The notes beneath the pieces were generated by a model. It saw nothing but the letters and a program-made list of their open reading frames with translations. It had not been told where the DNA came from and did no database searches. Of a stretch of DNA of 64,000 bases, positions 43,101-51,158 are shown one piece after another. Source of the stretch: JAEYZM01 sp943372195 (GTDB lineage Bacteria; Bacteroidota; Bacteroidia; Sphingobacteriales; Sphingobacteriaceae); assembly GCA_943372195.1 (NCBI GenBank), contig CALRXS010000015.1:1-64000 (forward strand), written 5' to 3'. The position numbers were made by a program, and so were the translations under genes. Every line of letters starts with the position of its first letter. Within the stretch, counting starts at the first letter, position 1.

Positions 43101-44939
43101 CACATCCGGATTACTAATAGATATTTTTAAAATTTCATGTAATTCACCAGTAGGTAAATTAGCGGTTAACATAGTGTAGCTAGCACCACTATTAGTAGAT
43201 TTATAAATTCTATCGTAAGCTATGAAAACAGTGCTAGGTGTAGTAGGATGTAAGACATATGGAGTAATCCATGCACCGTCAGGCGCACCTGAAGGTTTTA
43301 CAGACGAAAATGATAATCCTCCGTTAGTAGATCTTCTTATATCACCGTATTGAATACCTGCATAAACGTTATTTGCATTTGCAGGTTCAACTAAACATTG
43401 CATACCATCACCACCTAATACAGCTCTCCAAGCTCCGCTTAAATATCTATTAGTACCATTATCTTGCGCACCGCCATAAATTACTGTAGCATCAGTTGCG
43501 GCTGAACTCACTCTATAAAATTGTGTAATCTGCAAACCATTACTTAGATCTGTCCAAGCAGCACCATCATTCGTAGACTTTCTTATACCCCCATCATTAC
43601 CAGAAAAGATAACAGAAGAGCTTGGTTGAAATTCTAATATATGTTGATCAGCATGTATGAATGGTTTACCATTTGCACCATACCAATGCCCAGTATTTGT
43701 AAAGGTAGTGCCTCCGTTTATCGACTTCCATAAATTCACACCACCTACATAAATTAAATTAGCGTCTAAAGGAGAAACTGCTAAAGCTAAATCATACCAA
43801 CCTTGTCCGCCTACATCTGTACCATCTGGCTCCCAACCCAGTAAATTTGGTGAACTATTCACTTGTGTATATGATACACCAGAATTAGTAGATTTATAAA
43901 GAGCCCTATAACCGTTGTCAGTAGAATTAGAAGCTAACACATAAACAACACTTGAACTAGCAGCTGATACAGCGATAGATGTTCTTAAAATATTTGATGT
44001 TGGTAATCCTGTTGCTTGTGTAAATGTTTGACCACCGTTTGTTGAATAATACACTTTGCCCGTACCCGCACCACTATAAGAACCTGCATAAACAACATTT
44101 GCGTCACCGGGTTTAAATTCTCCATCGAAGAAAATACCACTTAAAACGGATGTCCAGTTTGTACCTGCATTTACTGTTCTATAAACTCCACTATTCGTAA
44201 AAGCAATTAAAATATCTGGGGATGTTGGATTAATCAATAATCTTGCAATTCTATTTTGCCCTGAAGTCTGAAAACTTAATCCTGTTGTATTCCATGTTAT
44301 GCCCCCATCAATACTTTTCAATACACCAATACTATAAGTATCAGCACCATCAGCATCACCTGTTGCGATGTACATGATATTTGAATTAGAAGGATGAATA
44401 GCGACATCAGAAACACCTAAAGTAGAAAATGCATCAGTGTTAGACGACCAGTTAGTACCACCATTTGTAGTCTTCCATAATCCCCCACCTGGTGTACCAA
44501 TCCAAATATTATTATTGTTTTGAGGATCAAAGCGAATGCAATTCACACGACCAATACCTGCAGCAGGGTATCCTAAACCATTAACGGGTACGGTTGTCGG
44601 ACCTAAGGCCGACCAGTTACCAGCCATTGCTGCAGATTTATTTTGAGATTTTTGGTTTACAAATTTACTAAGCTCTTCATTAATGATTTCATTAGGCAGA
44701 TAACCAGTTGGGTAAACCCTAGGAGTCATAAACTCTTCGTAGCGTTTGAACTGTTTATATCCTTTCCCTTTTTCGATAGTCTTATCTTTCCAATACGAAT
44801 AAAATGCAGCCTGTACATCATAGAAATTGGAATTCGGATTGAGCATCATTTGCACCCAAGTTTCTTGTTTTGGCTCTTGAGCAAATACAGAGAAAATGCT
44901 AAAAAGCAAAATCATTAAAATAGAAAGTAAACGTTTCAT
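40158..44939 (-). CDS. Giant T9SS surface protein with BNR/VPS10 propellers, PKD and Ig-like repeats
   Basis: The 1593 residues start with a signal peptide (1-20, ending FSVFAQ). A block rich in sialidase/BNR-type repeats follows (about 105-780), with recurrent STNGGTTWT-like Asp-box motifs, then a PKD domain (about 785-865, WNWTFNGGSPNTS). A second BNR block (about 870-1225) precedes about four Ig-like repeats of the YKWYRNN...AGAYIVEV type (about 1230-1510). A type A sorting domain ends it (about 1515-1593, NVKPNPNTGKFILEF). A propeller adhesin or glycan-binding role is likely; enzyme activity cannot be claimed. It starts 2 bp after the small lipoprotein gene. Confidence 0.87.
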   Translation of the reverse strand: MKRLLSILMILLFSIFSVFAQEPKQETWVQMMLNPNSNFYDVQAAFYSYWKDKTIEKGKGYKQFKRYEEFMTPRVYPTGYLPNEIINEELSKFVNQKSQNKSAAMAGNWSALGPTTVPVNGLGYPAAGIGRVNCIRFDPQNNNNIWIGTPGGGLWKTTNGGTNWSSNTDAFSTLGVSDVAIHPSNSNIMYIATGDADGADTYSIGVLKSIDGGITWNTTGLSFQTSGQNRIARLLINPTSPDILIAFTNSGVYRTVNAGTNWTSVLSGIFFDGEFKPGDANVVYAGSYSGAGTGKVYYSTNGGQTFTQATGLPTSNILRTSIAVSAASSSVVYVLASNSTDNGYRALYKSTNSGVSYTQVNSSPNLLGWEPDGTDVGGQGWYDLALAVSPLDANLIYVGGVNLWKSINGGTTFTNTGHWYGANGKPFIHADQHILEFQPSSSVIFSGNDGGIRKSTNDGAAWTDLSNGLQITQFYRVSSAATDATVIYGGAQDNGTNRYLSGAWRAVLGGDGMQCLVEPANANNVYAGIQYGDIRRSTNGGLSFSSVKPSGAPDGAWITPYVLHPTTPSTVFIAYDRIYKSTNSGASYTMLTANLPTGELHEILKISISNPDVIYAGKGNRLYKTTNGGTSWTSIVAGLPTSTAYLKDVAISNTDANKIWAVFSGYSSTNKVFYSSNGGTTWTNISSGLPNLPVNCIEYENNSNDAIYIGTDVGVYYKSNSVAWMSFMTNLPNVKVQDLEIHYTTTKIRAATYGRGLWESPLYTFVAAPVANFNAAQTTIFEGASISFTDASTNTPNSWNWTFNGGSPNTSVAQNPSVTYNTAGVYSVKLKVTNSAGADSVTKSAYITVNQAGVASCLSWDVQATGFSAISRGINDVSIVNENIAWASAYDGSGGNATVRDYSRTINGGQTWIPGTVNAAGITIDYGLANLSAINADTAWAAIYPNTTSIAAQGVYRTNNGGTTWVKQTSATFNLSTSFINVVHFFNVNDGVALGDPEGGYHEIYTTTNGGTTWTRVPQANIPAPLAADEYGTIGYYHVLGNTVWYTTTKGRIYKSTNKGLNWTVTTTPLAANCFIVDLAFKDQNNGIMICNSLSPVQNGILYSTSNGGTTWTLLTNNLTAISNKNSIAYVPGTTNTYYVSGAAAGSAGTAYTQDGGATWTVLDNLQHNCVRFYNQNTGYSGGFNTSNTVGGIFKLNNQNLVASITAQGNTTFCFGESVVLKADSNSNYSYKWYRNNQLILNATSNSYTASQAGAYIVEVINGTCSVQSAAVNTTVLVSPATPSIAGATTFCNGDSIIISSSSASNYKWYRNNVLIPNANSSTLIVKEAGTYTVEVSNANCSSTSANFVITSFDRPAKAYITNNATFDLCDGDTAVLSLNTTANIQWYRNNSIISGATQTNYFALQSGNYHAELSNGSTCKMYTDTLNVLFNTVPVKPIISQTDSILSTDVAAGYRWYLNDTLIPNAIDRTLKIFVSGNYMVEIANSDTTCSNFSDSFFALLSGVNYSTNYFNANVKPNPNTGKFILEFDVVKNDKFEVELINLLGQVVKRIELNNLITSERSSIDIEHNLPGMYILRLKSSDYRYDQKIIIE

Positions 44940-44941
44940 AA

Positions 44942-45370
44942 TTATTGTTTAGGGATGTTAGTATTATTTCTTAATTGAGGTTGACTAATATTTTTTTGTT
45001 TGTAAGTTTTACTGTTATTGTATTTTAAAATATAAGATTGATTAGGTAGGAATTGATTTTGAGTACTAAATGCACAATGAACGGTATCTCCATTTTTATA
45101 ATCAATACTGCTATCATGATTAAACTGAATGGGTGTAATTTCTAATTCATTATTAAATATAATTTTAATAGAGTTAGCTACAAGCGATTTTTCTTGATTT
45201 ACAAATTTAAGTGTATATGAAGTATAAATATTTTGTTCTGGCCTGCCAGGTATTACTTGATTTGCTTCAAAGTTGATTATATTAACAGAATGGGTTTTAC
45301 ACGAAAAAATACCAATACTTAAAAAAATAAATAGTAGTTGATATGAATAAATTACATATGAAAATTTCAT
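44942..45370 (-). CDS. Hypothetical lipoprotein upstream of the giant T9SS gene
   Basis: The 142 residues begin with a lipoprotein signal (SIGIFSC, lipid cysteine at 24) followed by a beta-rich region of about 100 residues. I do not recognise a family. The gene ends 2 bp before the giant T9SS gene starts, so the two are translationally close and may act together at the surface. Confidence 0.65.
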   Translation of the reverse strand: MKFSYVIYSYQLLFIFLSIGIFSCKTHSVNIINFEANQVIPGRPEQNIYTSYTLKFVNQEKSLVANSIKIIFNNELEITPIQFNHDSSIDYKNGDTVHCAFSTQNQFLPNQSYILKYNNSKTYKQKNISQPQLRNNTNIPKQ

Positions 45371-45694
45371 TACTTAAAGTAATAGTAATTTTCAAAAAAA
45401 ACAAATACCTATAATTCAGTATTTTTTATTGAAAAACCTAAAAAATAATAAATCTACAAATGATGCTCCATAGCTATTTAAATAGCATAAACTATTAATT
45501 TAAAGCTAATTTAGAAGCCTAAATAATTCATTTATTGAGTATTATTAGGAAATACAAATTATTATACACACCTTTGTGAACGTATTTAAAGAACCCAGAC
45601 GAAATTCTGTCGATTAACATTCTCAGTTTATTTTCTTAATTCTCTAGTACCATGAAATCACACAAAGTGGTTTTGTTTAATTATTCATAACAAA
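45371..45694 (+). other. Long cold-shock gene upstream region
   Basis: This 324-bp gap has no full-length gene. It holds a -7-like CACCTTTG (45570-45577, one mismatch to TAnnTTTG), which would give a leader of about 110 nt for the cold-shock gene. Long leaders are known to control csp mRNAs in other bacteria. A 12-codon frame (45652-45690) ends 4 bp before the csp ATG. The left half is AT-rich and would hold the promoter of the lipoprotein gene; I see no clear motif there. Confidence 0.5.
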
Positions 45695-45886
45695 ATGCAA
45701 GGAAAAGTAAAATTTTTTAATTACTCAAAAGGATTTGGGTTTATTACATCAGAAGAAACAGGTGAAGACATCTTCGTACACAGCAGTGGCTTGAAAGAAG
45801 AAATTCGCGAGAATGACACAGTTCAATTCGAAGTTGAGCGTGGCAAAAAAGGCATGAATGCCGTTAACGTTAAAATTATCAATTAA
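45695..45886 (+). CDS. Cold-shock domain protein (CspA family)
   Basis: This 63-residue single CSD protein acts as an RNA chaperone. RNP1 is KGFGFI (residues 11-16) and RNP2 is IFVHSS (25-30), as in the family. The protein starts MQGKVKFFNYS. It is monocistronic with a long AT-rich leader and a strong terminator. Confidence 0.96.
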   Translation: MQGKVKFFNYSKGFGFITSEETGEDIFVHSSGLKEEIRENDTVQFEVERGKKGMNAVNVKIIN

Positions 45887-45908
45887 GCATTATAATTTTT
45901 TTGTAAAG

Positions 45909-45937
45909 AAAAAGGGAACCCTAGGGTTCCCTTTTTT
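45909..45937. terminator. Bidirectional terminator (csp / hemerythrin operon)
   Basis: The arms AAGGGAACCCT and AGGGTTCCCTT form a perfect palindrome flanked by A and T runs, between the convergent csp and hemerythrin genes. Confidence 0.92.
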
Positions 45938-45940
45938 CAT

Positions 45941-46501
45941 TTATGCTTGCTGCATTTCTAACAATTCTGATTGTGGAATATTAGATAACATCCATTTCAT
46001 CCAATAGTCAAGCTCTTCTTTTTCAATATTTGATTGAATTTTAGTTCTTGCTTCGAGTAATTCTTGATCTGTATAATTATTTTGCAGATAAGGCATAACT
46101 ACAAGTTCTTCTTTATTTAAATGTTGTAATGTAAATGCTAAGAAATCTGTAAACAAATGATTTAAACTATTTTGAAATGTATTTCGAACTACAAGATCTG
46201 TAGTATTTACAATTTTTTCAATAAAAGCGGTTAACTCAAAAATTTTGTGATTATATAATTCATGTTCTGCTTCTACTTCATTTAAAATCCCCAAATCATT
46301 TTCTTTAACTAGGTTAAATACACATTCATCTTCATGATGAGAATGATTATCTAATAATTTTAATAAGTAATATAAATCAGAAATCAATTTATTGAAATCT
46401 TCTTGATTAGTAAAGTCTGTTTTTTGAATTCTAATTGCCATCTCATAAAACATTGCTCTTAATGCTTTATGAATATTTGTAAATAAATCAACTCTTTTCA
46501 T
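45941..46501 (-). CDS. Hemerythrin-like (HHE) domain protein
   Basis: The 186-residue all-helical protein resembles hemerythrin-like cation-binding proteins. Likely iron ligands include His11 and the HSHHEDE cluster (53-59), then AEHELYNHKIFE near 80 and LQHLNKEE near 131. Such proteins bind di-iron and have been linked to oxygen, nitric-oxide or metal stress. It follows the cytochrome c gene by 1 bp, which supports a redox-stress role for the operon. Confidence 0.82.
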   Translation of the reverse strand: MKRVDLFTNIHKALRAMFYEMAIRIQKTDFTNQEDFNKLISDLYYLLKLLDNHSHHEDECVFNLVKENDLGILNEVEAEHELYNHKIFELTAFIEKIVNTTDLVVRNTFQNSLNHLFTDFLAFTLQHLNKEELVVMPYLQNNYTDQELLEARTKIQSNIEKEELDYWMKWMLSNIPQSELLEMQQA

Positions 46502-46502
46502 A

Positions 46503-47096
46503 TTATAAATTATTGAATTGTTCTAAGGTAAGTATATTAGGTACTACATTGCTAACAGGTTTCGTGGCTTTTAAATAGGTATAAATTGCTATTAAATCTT
46601 CTTTACTTAATTGCTTGAAATTTTGCCATGGCATAGGTGGTAATAAATTTCTCGCATTTCTTAATCCCTTGTATTTGCCTTCTGTCATCGCAATTATAAA
46701 TTGCTCTTCTGTCCAGTTACCAATACCTGTCGCATCTGAAGTAATATTAGCAGCATAAGTAACTCCCCACGGACCTATGGTAGCTGTTAAATCTCCATTC
46801 ATAAAAACATAACCATCTTTCATTGCTGAGATATTAGTTTTTGTTAATGGTCTCGTTGATGGATAACCTGATAAATATAAACTATCAACTATCTGTGGGC
46901 CATTAGCTGTCATAACTTTAGGTGAATGACAATCAGCACAACCAATAGTACTAACTAGATATTTACCTCTTTGCAAAATAGTGTCGTATTTTGCTTCTGC
47001 ATTTCTAAACTCTTCTACTTTCGACTCATTTTTCGAAGAGCATGACATTAGTGATACGGCATATATTGCTGCCGTTAAAAAATTTAAAATTTTCAT
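46503..47096 (-). CDS. Monohaem cytochrome c lipoprotein
   Basis: The 197 residues have a lipoprotein signal (VSLMSC, lipid cysteine at 19), one haem-binding motif GCADCHSPK with Cys53, Cys56 and His57, and a probable distal methionine in LLPPMPWQNF near 155. The C-terminal YLKATKPVSNVVP pattern is common in small membrane-anchored cytochromes that serve as electron carriers. It lies between an AraC/GyrI regulator (23 bp upstream) and a hemerythrin-like gene (1 bp downstream). Confidence 0.88.
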   Translation of the reverse strand: MKILNFLTAAIYAVSLMSCSSKNESKVEEFRNAEAKYDTILQRGKYLVSTIGCADCHSPKVMTANGPQIVDSLYLSGYPSTRPLTKTNISAMKDGYVFMNGDLTATIGPWGVTYAANITSDATGIGNWTEEQFIIAMTEGKYKGLRNARNLLPPMPWQNFKQLSKEDLIAIYTYLKATKPVSNVVPNILTLEQFNNL

Positions 47097-47119
47097 TTTG
47101 TATTATTTTTTAGGTGAAC

Positions 47120-47938
47120 TTATTCTATTGCTAGATACCATTCTATTTCATGGTAATCGATGTTTTCTCTATATGGGTTCGTTGAATATTTAAAATATGA
47201 GCATCCGTCTCTTAGTTCAATATTTGTATGATTGATAATAAACTTTTCAATTGCCAAGCAATACTCCGATATGTATTTATGTTCAATCTTAAAATTCATT
47301 ATAAGGTACTTCCCTCCTGGATATTCAGTTAACGAATATTTATTTTGATCAATTACATCGAATTCGAATGCAATATCGATTCTACATTTATTCTTTTTTG
47401 TAACGTTCGGACATTCATGAAGCACACTCCAATGATTTTTAAACTCGCTGTTGTCTTTATTAAGTTTATCTTGATCTAAATTTTGCCAGATATCATAAAA
47501 CTCTCTACTAAAATAATCACAGAATGTAGGGTAAGATATTAGCTTGAAATTTTCAATTGTTTTTATTTGATACTTAAAATCAATTTCAAAAGGTAAATTA
47601 TATTCTAATAGTTTTCGAGTATCTGAATTCTTTTTATATGCTTTTACACTAGTACCCATAATTTGTGTAAATGCTCTAGAGAAAGCAGTATAATCGTCAT
47701 AACCTGAAAGTTCAGACACCTTGCTAACGCTGTAATTAGTGACCCCTAGCATCATAGCCGCATTTTCTAGCCTCTTTCTTTTTATATATTGCCCTATAGG
47801 TTCTCCAATACTTCTCTTAAGAATTCTATGTAAATGATATTCAGAATAGCCAGTGTACTTAGATAATGCATCTAGCGACAAATCTGAATTTAGATTTAAC
47901 TGTACGTATTTTAATACTTCTTGATCTACTGCTTGCAT
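47120..47938 (-). CDS. AraC-family regulator with GyrI-like effector domain
   Basis: The 272 residues have two AraC-type helix-turn-helix motifs at the N-terminus (about 5-105, with LSLDALSKYTGYSEYHLHRI and VSKVSELSGYDDYTAFSRAF) and a GyrI/BacR-like small-molecule domain (about 115-272). This is the Rob/SoxS-GyrI layout of stress and multidrug regulators. It heads the operon with the cytochrome and hemerythrin genes. The sequence CATATTTG at 47963-47956 is a -7-like element 18 bp upstream. Confidence 0.88.
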   Translation of the reverse strand: MQAVDQEVLKYVQLNLNSDLSLDALSKYTGYSEYHLHRILKRSIGEPIGQYIKRKRLENAAMMLGVTNYSVSKVSELSGYDDYTAFSRAFTQIMGTSVKAYKKNSDTRKLLEYNLPFEIDFKYQIKTIENFKLISYPTFCDYFSREFYDIWQNLDQDKLNKDNSEFKNHWSVLHECPNVTKKNKCRIDIAFEFDVIDQNKYSLTEYPGGKYLIMNFKIEHKYISEYCLAIEKFIINHTNIELRDGCSYFKYSTNPYRENIDYHEIEWYLAIE

Positions 47939-48019
47939 AACTCTTATCTCGGCTACAAATATGATATGTTTTTCAGAAAAGAACTTTGCAATTCTTGCTA
48001 TTCACAATTATGTTACATA

Positions 48020-48051
48020 AAAAAAGCGATACAAATAATGTATCGCTTTTG
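48020..48051 (-). terminator. Terminator of the copper operon
   Basis: AAAAGCGATAC / GTATCGCTTTT form an 11-bp stem, followed on the minus strand by a T run. It lies 21 bp after the DUF3347 gene stop. Confidence 0.88.
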
Positions 48052-48071
48052 AATTTGTACAAAATTGTAAA

Positions 48072-48599
48072 TTATTTTATCGTCTCTTTGATTTTACCAC
48101 ATTTCATCATCTTATCTCCGAAATAAGGATTTCGAATGGCATTCTCATCTGTTAACCAAAATCCACCATTATCATTATCAGCCATTGGACAATAAGCCAC
48201 ATATGCTGCACCCGATTTTAATTTTTGAGTTTTTGTTAATTCAATCATCATGATACTTAAATTCAGAAATGCTGTTCTCTGTTTTTCCATATCAGTTTCA
48301 GTTGCAATTTTCTGAGATAATGTAATCATTTGCTTTTTCGCTTTAAATGCCACAAGATTTTGATTTAATTTTGTTGCAGCCTCTTTAGTTGCATTGGCAT
48401 CTGTTTTAACCATTGCATCTTTCATAATCAAATACGATTGAAACACTTCATTGAACTGAGCGTTCTCAAACACCGGCTTAGTCATTTCTTGACTTTCTGA
48501 TGAAGTTGCAGATTCAACTTTTTTACTACTCGCATTTGAGCAAGAAATCATACTAAATGTGATAGCAGTAATGATGAGTAATGATTTTAATTTTTCCAT
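48072..48599 (-). CDS. DUF3347-like metal-associated lipoprotein
   Basis: The 175-residue lipoprotein (TFSMISC, lipid cysteine at 20) has the helical DUF3347 layout: VFQSYLIMKDAMVKTDA near 49-65, then a Cys/Met-rich end YCPMADNDNGGFWL near 136-149 and DKMMKCG near 163-169. The last two motifs resemble metal-ligand segments seen in copper/silver efflux partner proteins. It is third in the copA-HMA-DUF3347 operon, so it is probably a periplasmic copper-binding partner. That role is inferred from context. Confidence 0.78.
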   Translation of the reverse strand: MEKLKSLLIITAITFSMISCSNASSKKVESATSSESQEMTKPVFENAQFNEVFQSYLIMKDAMVKTDANATKEAATKLNQNLVAFKAKKQMITLSQKIATETDMEKQRTAFLNLSIMMIELTKTQKLKSGAAYVAYCPMADNDNGGFWLTDENAIRNPYFGDKMMKCGKIKETIK

Positions 48600-48627
48600 T
48601 TTTTTAATATTTAATTAAATATAATAT

Positions 48628-48849
48628 TTATTCTTCTAATTTGTCTAAAGTATAACCGGCTGCTTTAATAGCACTGATTACTTGTTCTTCAACACCTTCA
48701 TTACCTTTAACTGTAAGTATTTTATTAGGTGTTAAAATATCAACTTCCCAATTTTTTATATCAGATATTCCATCTAAGAAAGGTTTGACATTAGCAATAC
48801 ATCCAGCACATTTAATATTTGATTTAAATTTTAATTCTACTTCGTTCAT
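48628..48849 (-). CDS. copZ: HMA-domain copper chaperone
   Basis: The 73-residue ferredoxin-like protein has a metal-binding CxxC (IKCAGCIANV, Cys14 and Cys17) and ends GYTLDKLEE. It is a free-standing Cu(I) chaperone of the CopZ/Atx1 type, expected to deliver copper to CopA. It follows copA by 15 bp. Confidence 0.88.
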   Translation of the reverse strand: MNEVELKFKSNIKCAGCIANVKPFLDGISDIKNWEVDILTPNKILTVKGNEGVEEQVISAIKAAGYTLDKLEE

Positions 48850-48864
48850 AATATATTTTTATTT

Positions 48865-51081
48865 TTATAATTTGATTGTTTTTAATCTTAAGCTATTACT
48901 CACTACACTTACAGAGCTTAGAGCCATTGCTGCTCCTGCAATCATAGGATCTAAAAGAAAACCATTGAATGGAAATAATACTCCAGCCGCAATTGGTATG
49001 CCGATTAGATTATAAATGAATGCCCAAAATAAATTCTGACGTATTCCCATTACTGTTTTCTTTGATAGCATTAATGCTTTAGGCACTGATTGTAAATCTG
49101 AAGTAATAAGAGTAATTTTTGCAACATCCATAGCAATATCAGAACCTTTACCCATTGCAATACTTAAGTCAGCTTGAGCTAAAGCCTGACTATCATTGAT
49201 ACCATCACCCACCATTGCAACTATTCTACCTTCTAATTGTAATTTTTTAATGAAGTCGTATTTTTCGGATGGTAGTACATTTGAAAGAAAATGCATTACA
49301 CCTACTTTTTGCGCTACAGCTTTTGCATTAATTTTATTATCACCTGTTAACATATAAACTTCAATACCCCTCTCTTGCAAAGTCTTGATAGCATTGATAG
49401 AACTATCTTTTATTTTATCGGAGATAGAATAAATAGCAAGTAAATGATGACTATTTGAAAACCAAATTACTGTACTCCCCTCTTCTTGAAGCTTATTAGC
49501 TTTTTGAATGAACTCATCTTCTATTAGAATATTATTTCCATTCATAAATTCAATATTACCTACATAAAAATTTGATTGAAGGTGTTTAGCAATCACACCT
49601 CTACCAGTTACTGAGATGAAGTCAGTAACATCCGAAGCATTTTTTATGTTAGATTTTAAATGCTCAACTATTGCTTCAGCAAGTGGATGCTCAGATCTTG
49701 ATTCAATTGCTAACAAAACTTCTTTATCTACATCTGTAATATGTTTTGTATAAACTACGTCTTGAACAACTGGTTTTCCTTCTGTTATGGTACCTGTCTT
49801 ATCTAATACCACTACATCAACTTTATGAGCAATTTCTATGCTTTCAGCATCTTTAATTAAAATATTATTCTCGGCTCCCTTACCAACACCAACCATAATA
49901 GCAGTTGGAGTTGCGAGTCCGAGGACACACGGACAAGCAATTACTAATACCGTAACTGAATTCAATAATGCATAAGTAAATCCGTTCTCGCCACCAAACA
50001 CCATCCATGCTATAAAAGTTAAAATTGAAATAACGATTACAACTGGCACAAAAATACCTGCAATTTTATCAACTAATTTTTGCACAGGTGCTTTAGAACC
50101 TTGTGCTTGTTGAACCATTTTTATTATTTGAGCAAGAATTGTGTCTGCACCTACCTTTTCGGCTATGAATTGGAAACTGCCTTTTTGATTTATACTACCA
50201 GAGAATACTTTTTCATCTTTAAACTTTTCAACTGCGACTGGCTCACCAGAAATCATACTTTCATCAACAAAAGAATTACCATTGAGCACACGACCGTCAA
50301 CCGGAATTTTCTCACCTGGTTTTATAATGATTATCTGATCAACTTTTACTTCTTTGATTGGAATAGTTTTTTCAATTCCATTCTCTAAAATATTAACAGT
50401 TTTGGACTGTAATCCGATTAATTTTTTTATAGCTGATGAAGTATTTGACTTTGCTTTCTCTTCTAATAATTTACCCAGAGAAATAAAGGTAATGACGACT
50501 GCTGCCGCTTCATAGTAAACATGCGCATGCAATCCGCGAGCATGCCAGAACTCAGGAAAAATAGTATTAAACAAACTAAACACAAAGGCAATGAAAGTAC
50601 TTAGAGCAACTAGAGTATCCATATTTGCCGTATGATGTTTAGCTTGTTTTATAGCATTAATAAAATATGATTTACCAAAATAGAATACTACTGGTACAGT
50701 GAAAACCATCGAGATCCAGTTACCATAAGGCATGTTCATATAAAACATACCAATTACAACAACTGGCAGAGTTAAAATTATAGACCAAATAGTTCTAACT
50801 TTTAATGCTTTAAAATTATTTTGATTGTAATCTTCTTGAATTGAATCATTATCTGCTTCTTCATCAATTAATATATCATATCCGATTGATCTTAATACCT
50901 CTCTTAATTTTTCTGCATTTATTGAATTATCATATTCAGCAAGTAATGATGCATTTGCATAGTTAACACTAGCATTTATAACACCATCTGTATTTTTTAA
51001 CATAGATTCAACACTTACTGCACAAGCAGCACATGTCATGCCTAGTACCGGAAATGTTTTTATTCTATTAATGGAACTCAT
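48865..51081 (-). CDS. copA: Copper-exporting P1B-type ATPase CopA
   Basis: CopA exports Cu(I) across the inner membrane. The ATG at 51081 gives 738 residues; the longer TTG start at 51102 lies inside the -7-like CATATTTG. Domains are an N-terminal HMA with GMTCAAC (Cys17, Cys20), eight predicted membrane segments, TGES-like SGEPVAVEK, the CPC motif (383-385), the phosphorylation site DKTGT (Asp427), SEHP near 470, and GDGIND near 625. The final MALSSVSVVSNSLRL is characteristic of CopA. Confidence 0.96.
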   Translation of the reverse strand: MSSINRIKTFPVLGMTCAACAVSVESMLKNTDGVINASVNYANASLLAEYDNSINAEKLREVLRSIGYDILIDEEADNDSIQEDYNQNNFKALKVRTIWSIILTLPVVVIGMFYMNMPYGNWISMVFTVPVVFYFGKSYFINAIKQAKHHTANMDTLVALSTFIAFVFSLFNTIFPEFWHARGLHAHVYYEAAAVVITFISLGKLLEEKAKSNTSSAIKKLIGLQSKTVNILENGIEKTIPIKEVKVDQIIIIKPGEKIPVDGRVLNGNSFVDESMISGEPVAVEKFKDEKVFSGSINQKGSFQFIAEKVGADTILAQIIKMVQQAQGSKAPVQKLVDKIAGIFVPVVIVISILTFIAWMVFGGENGFTYALLNSVTVLVIACPCVLGLATPTAIMVGVGKGAENNILIKDAESIEIAHKVDVVVLDKTGTITEGKPVVQDVVYTKHITDVDKEVLLAIESRSEHPLAEAIVEHLKSNIKNASDVTDFISVTGRGVIAKHLQSNFYVGNIEFMNGNNILIEDEFIQKANKLQEEGSTVIWFSNSHHLLAIYSISDKIKDSSINAIKTLQERGIEVYMLTGDNKINAKAVAQKVGVMHFLSNVLPSEKYDFIKKLQLEGRIVAMVGDGINDSQALAQADLSIAMGKGSDIAMDVAKITLITSDLQSVPKALMLSKKTVMGIRQNLFWAFIYNLIGIPIAAGVLFPFNGFLLDPMIAGAAMALSSVSVVSNSLRLKTIKL

Positions 51082-51099
51082 ATAAAGTTTATTGATATA

Positions 51100-51107
51100 C
51101 AAATATG
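51100..51107 (-). promoter_or_regulatory. copA promoter -7 element
   Basis: CATATTTG on the minus strand has one mismatch to TAnnTTTG and lies 18 bp before the ATG. The same octamer, at the same distance, precedes the AraC/GyrI operon. Confidence 0.5.
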
Positions 51108-51158
51108 AGCTTTAAAAAAGCAAACACTTTACATAATTGACTGCTTTTATTATAAAAT

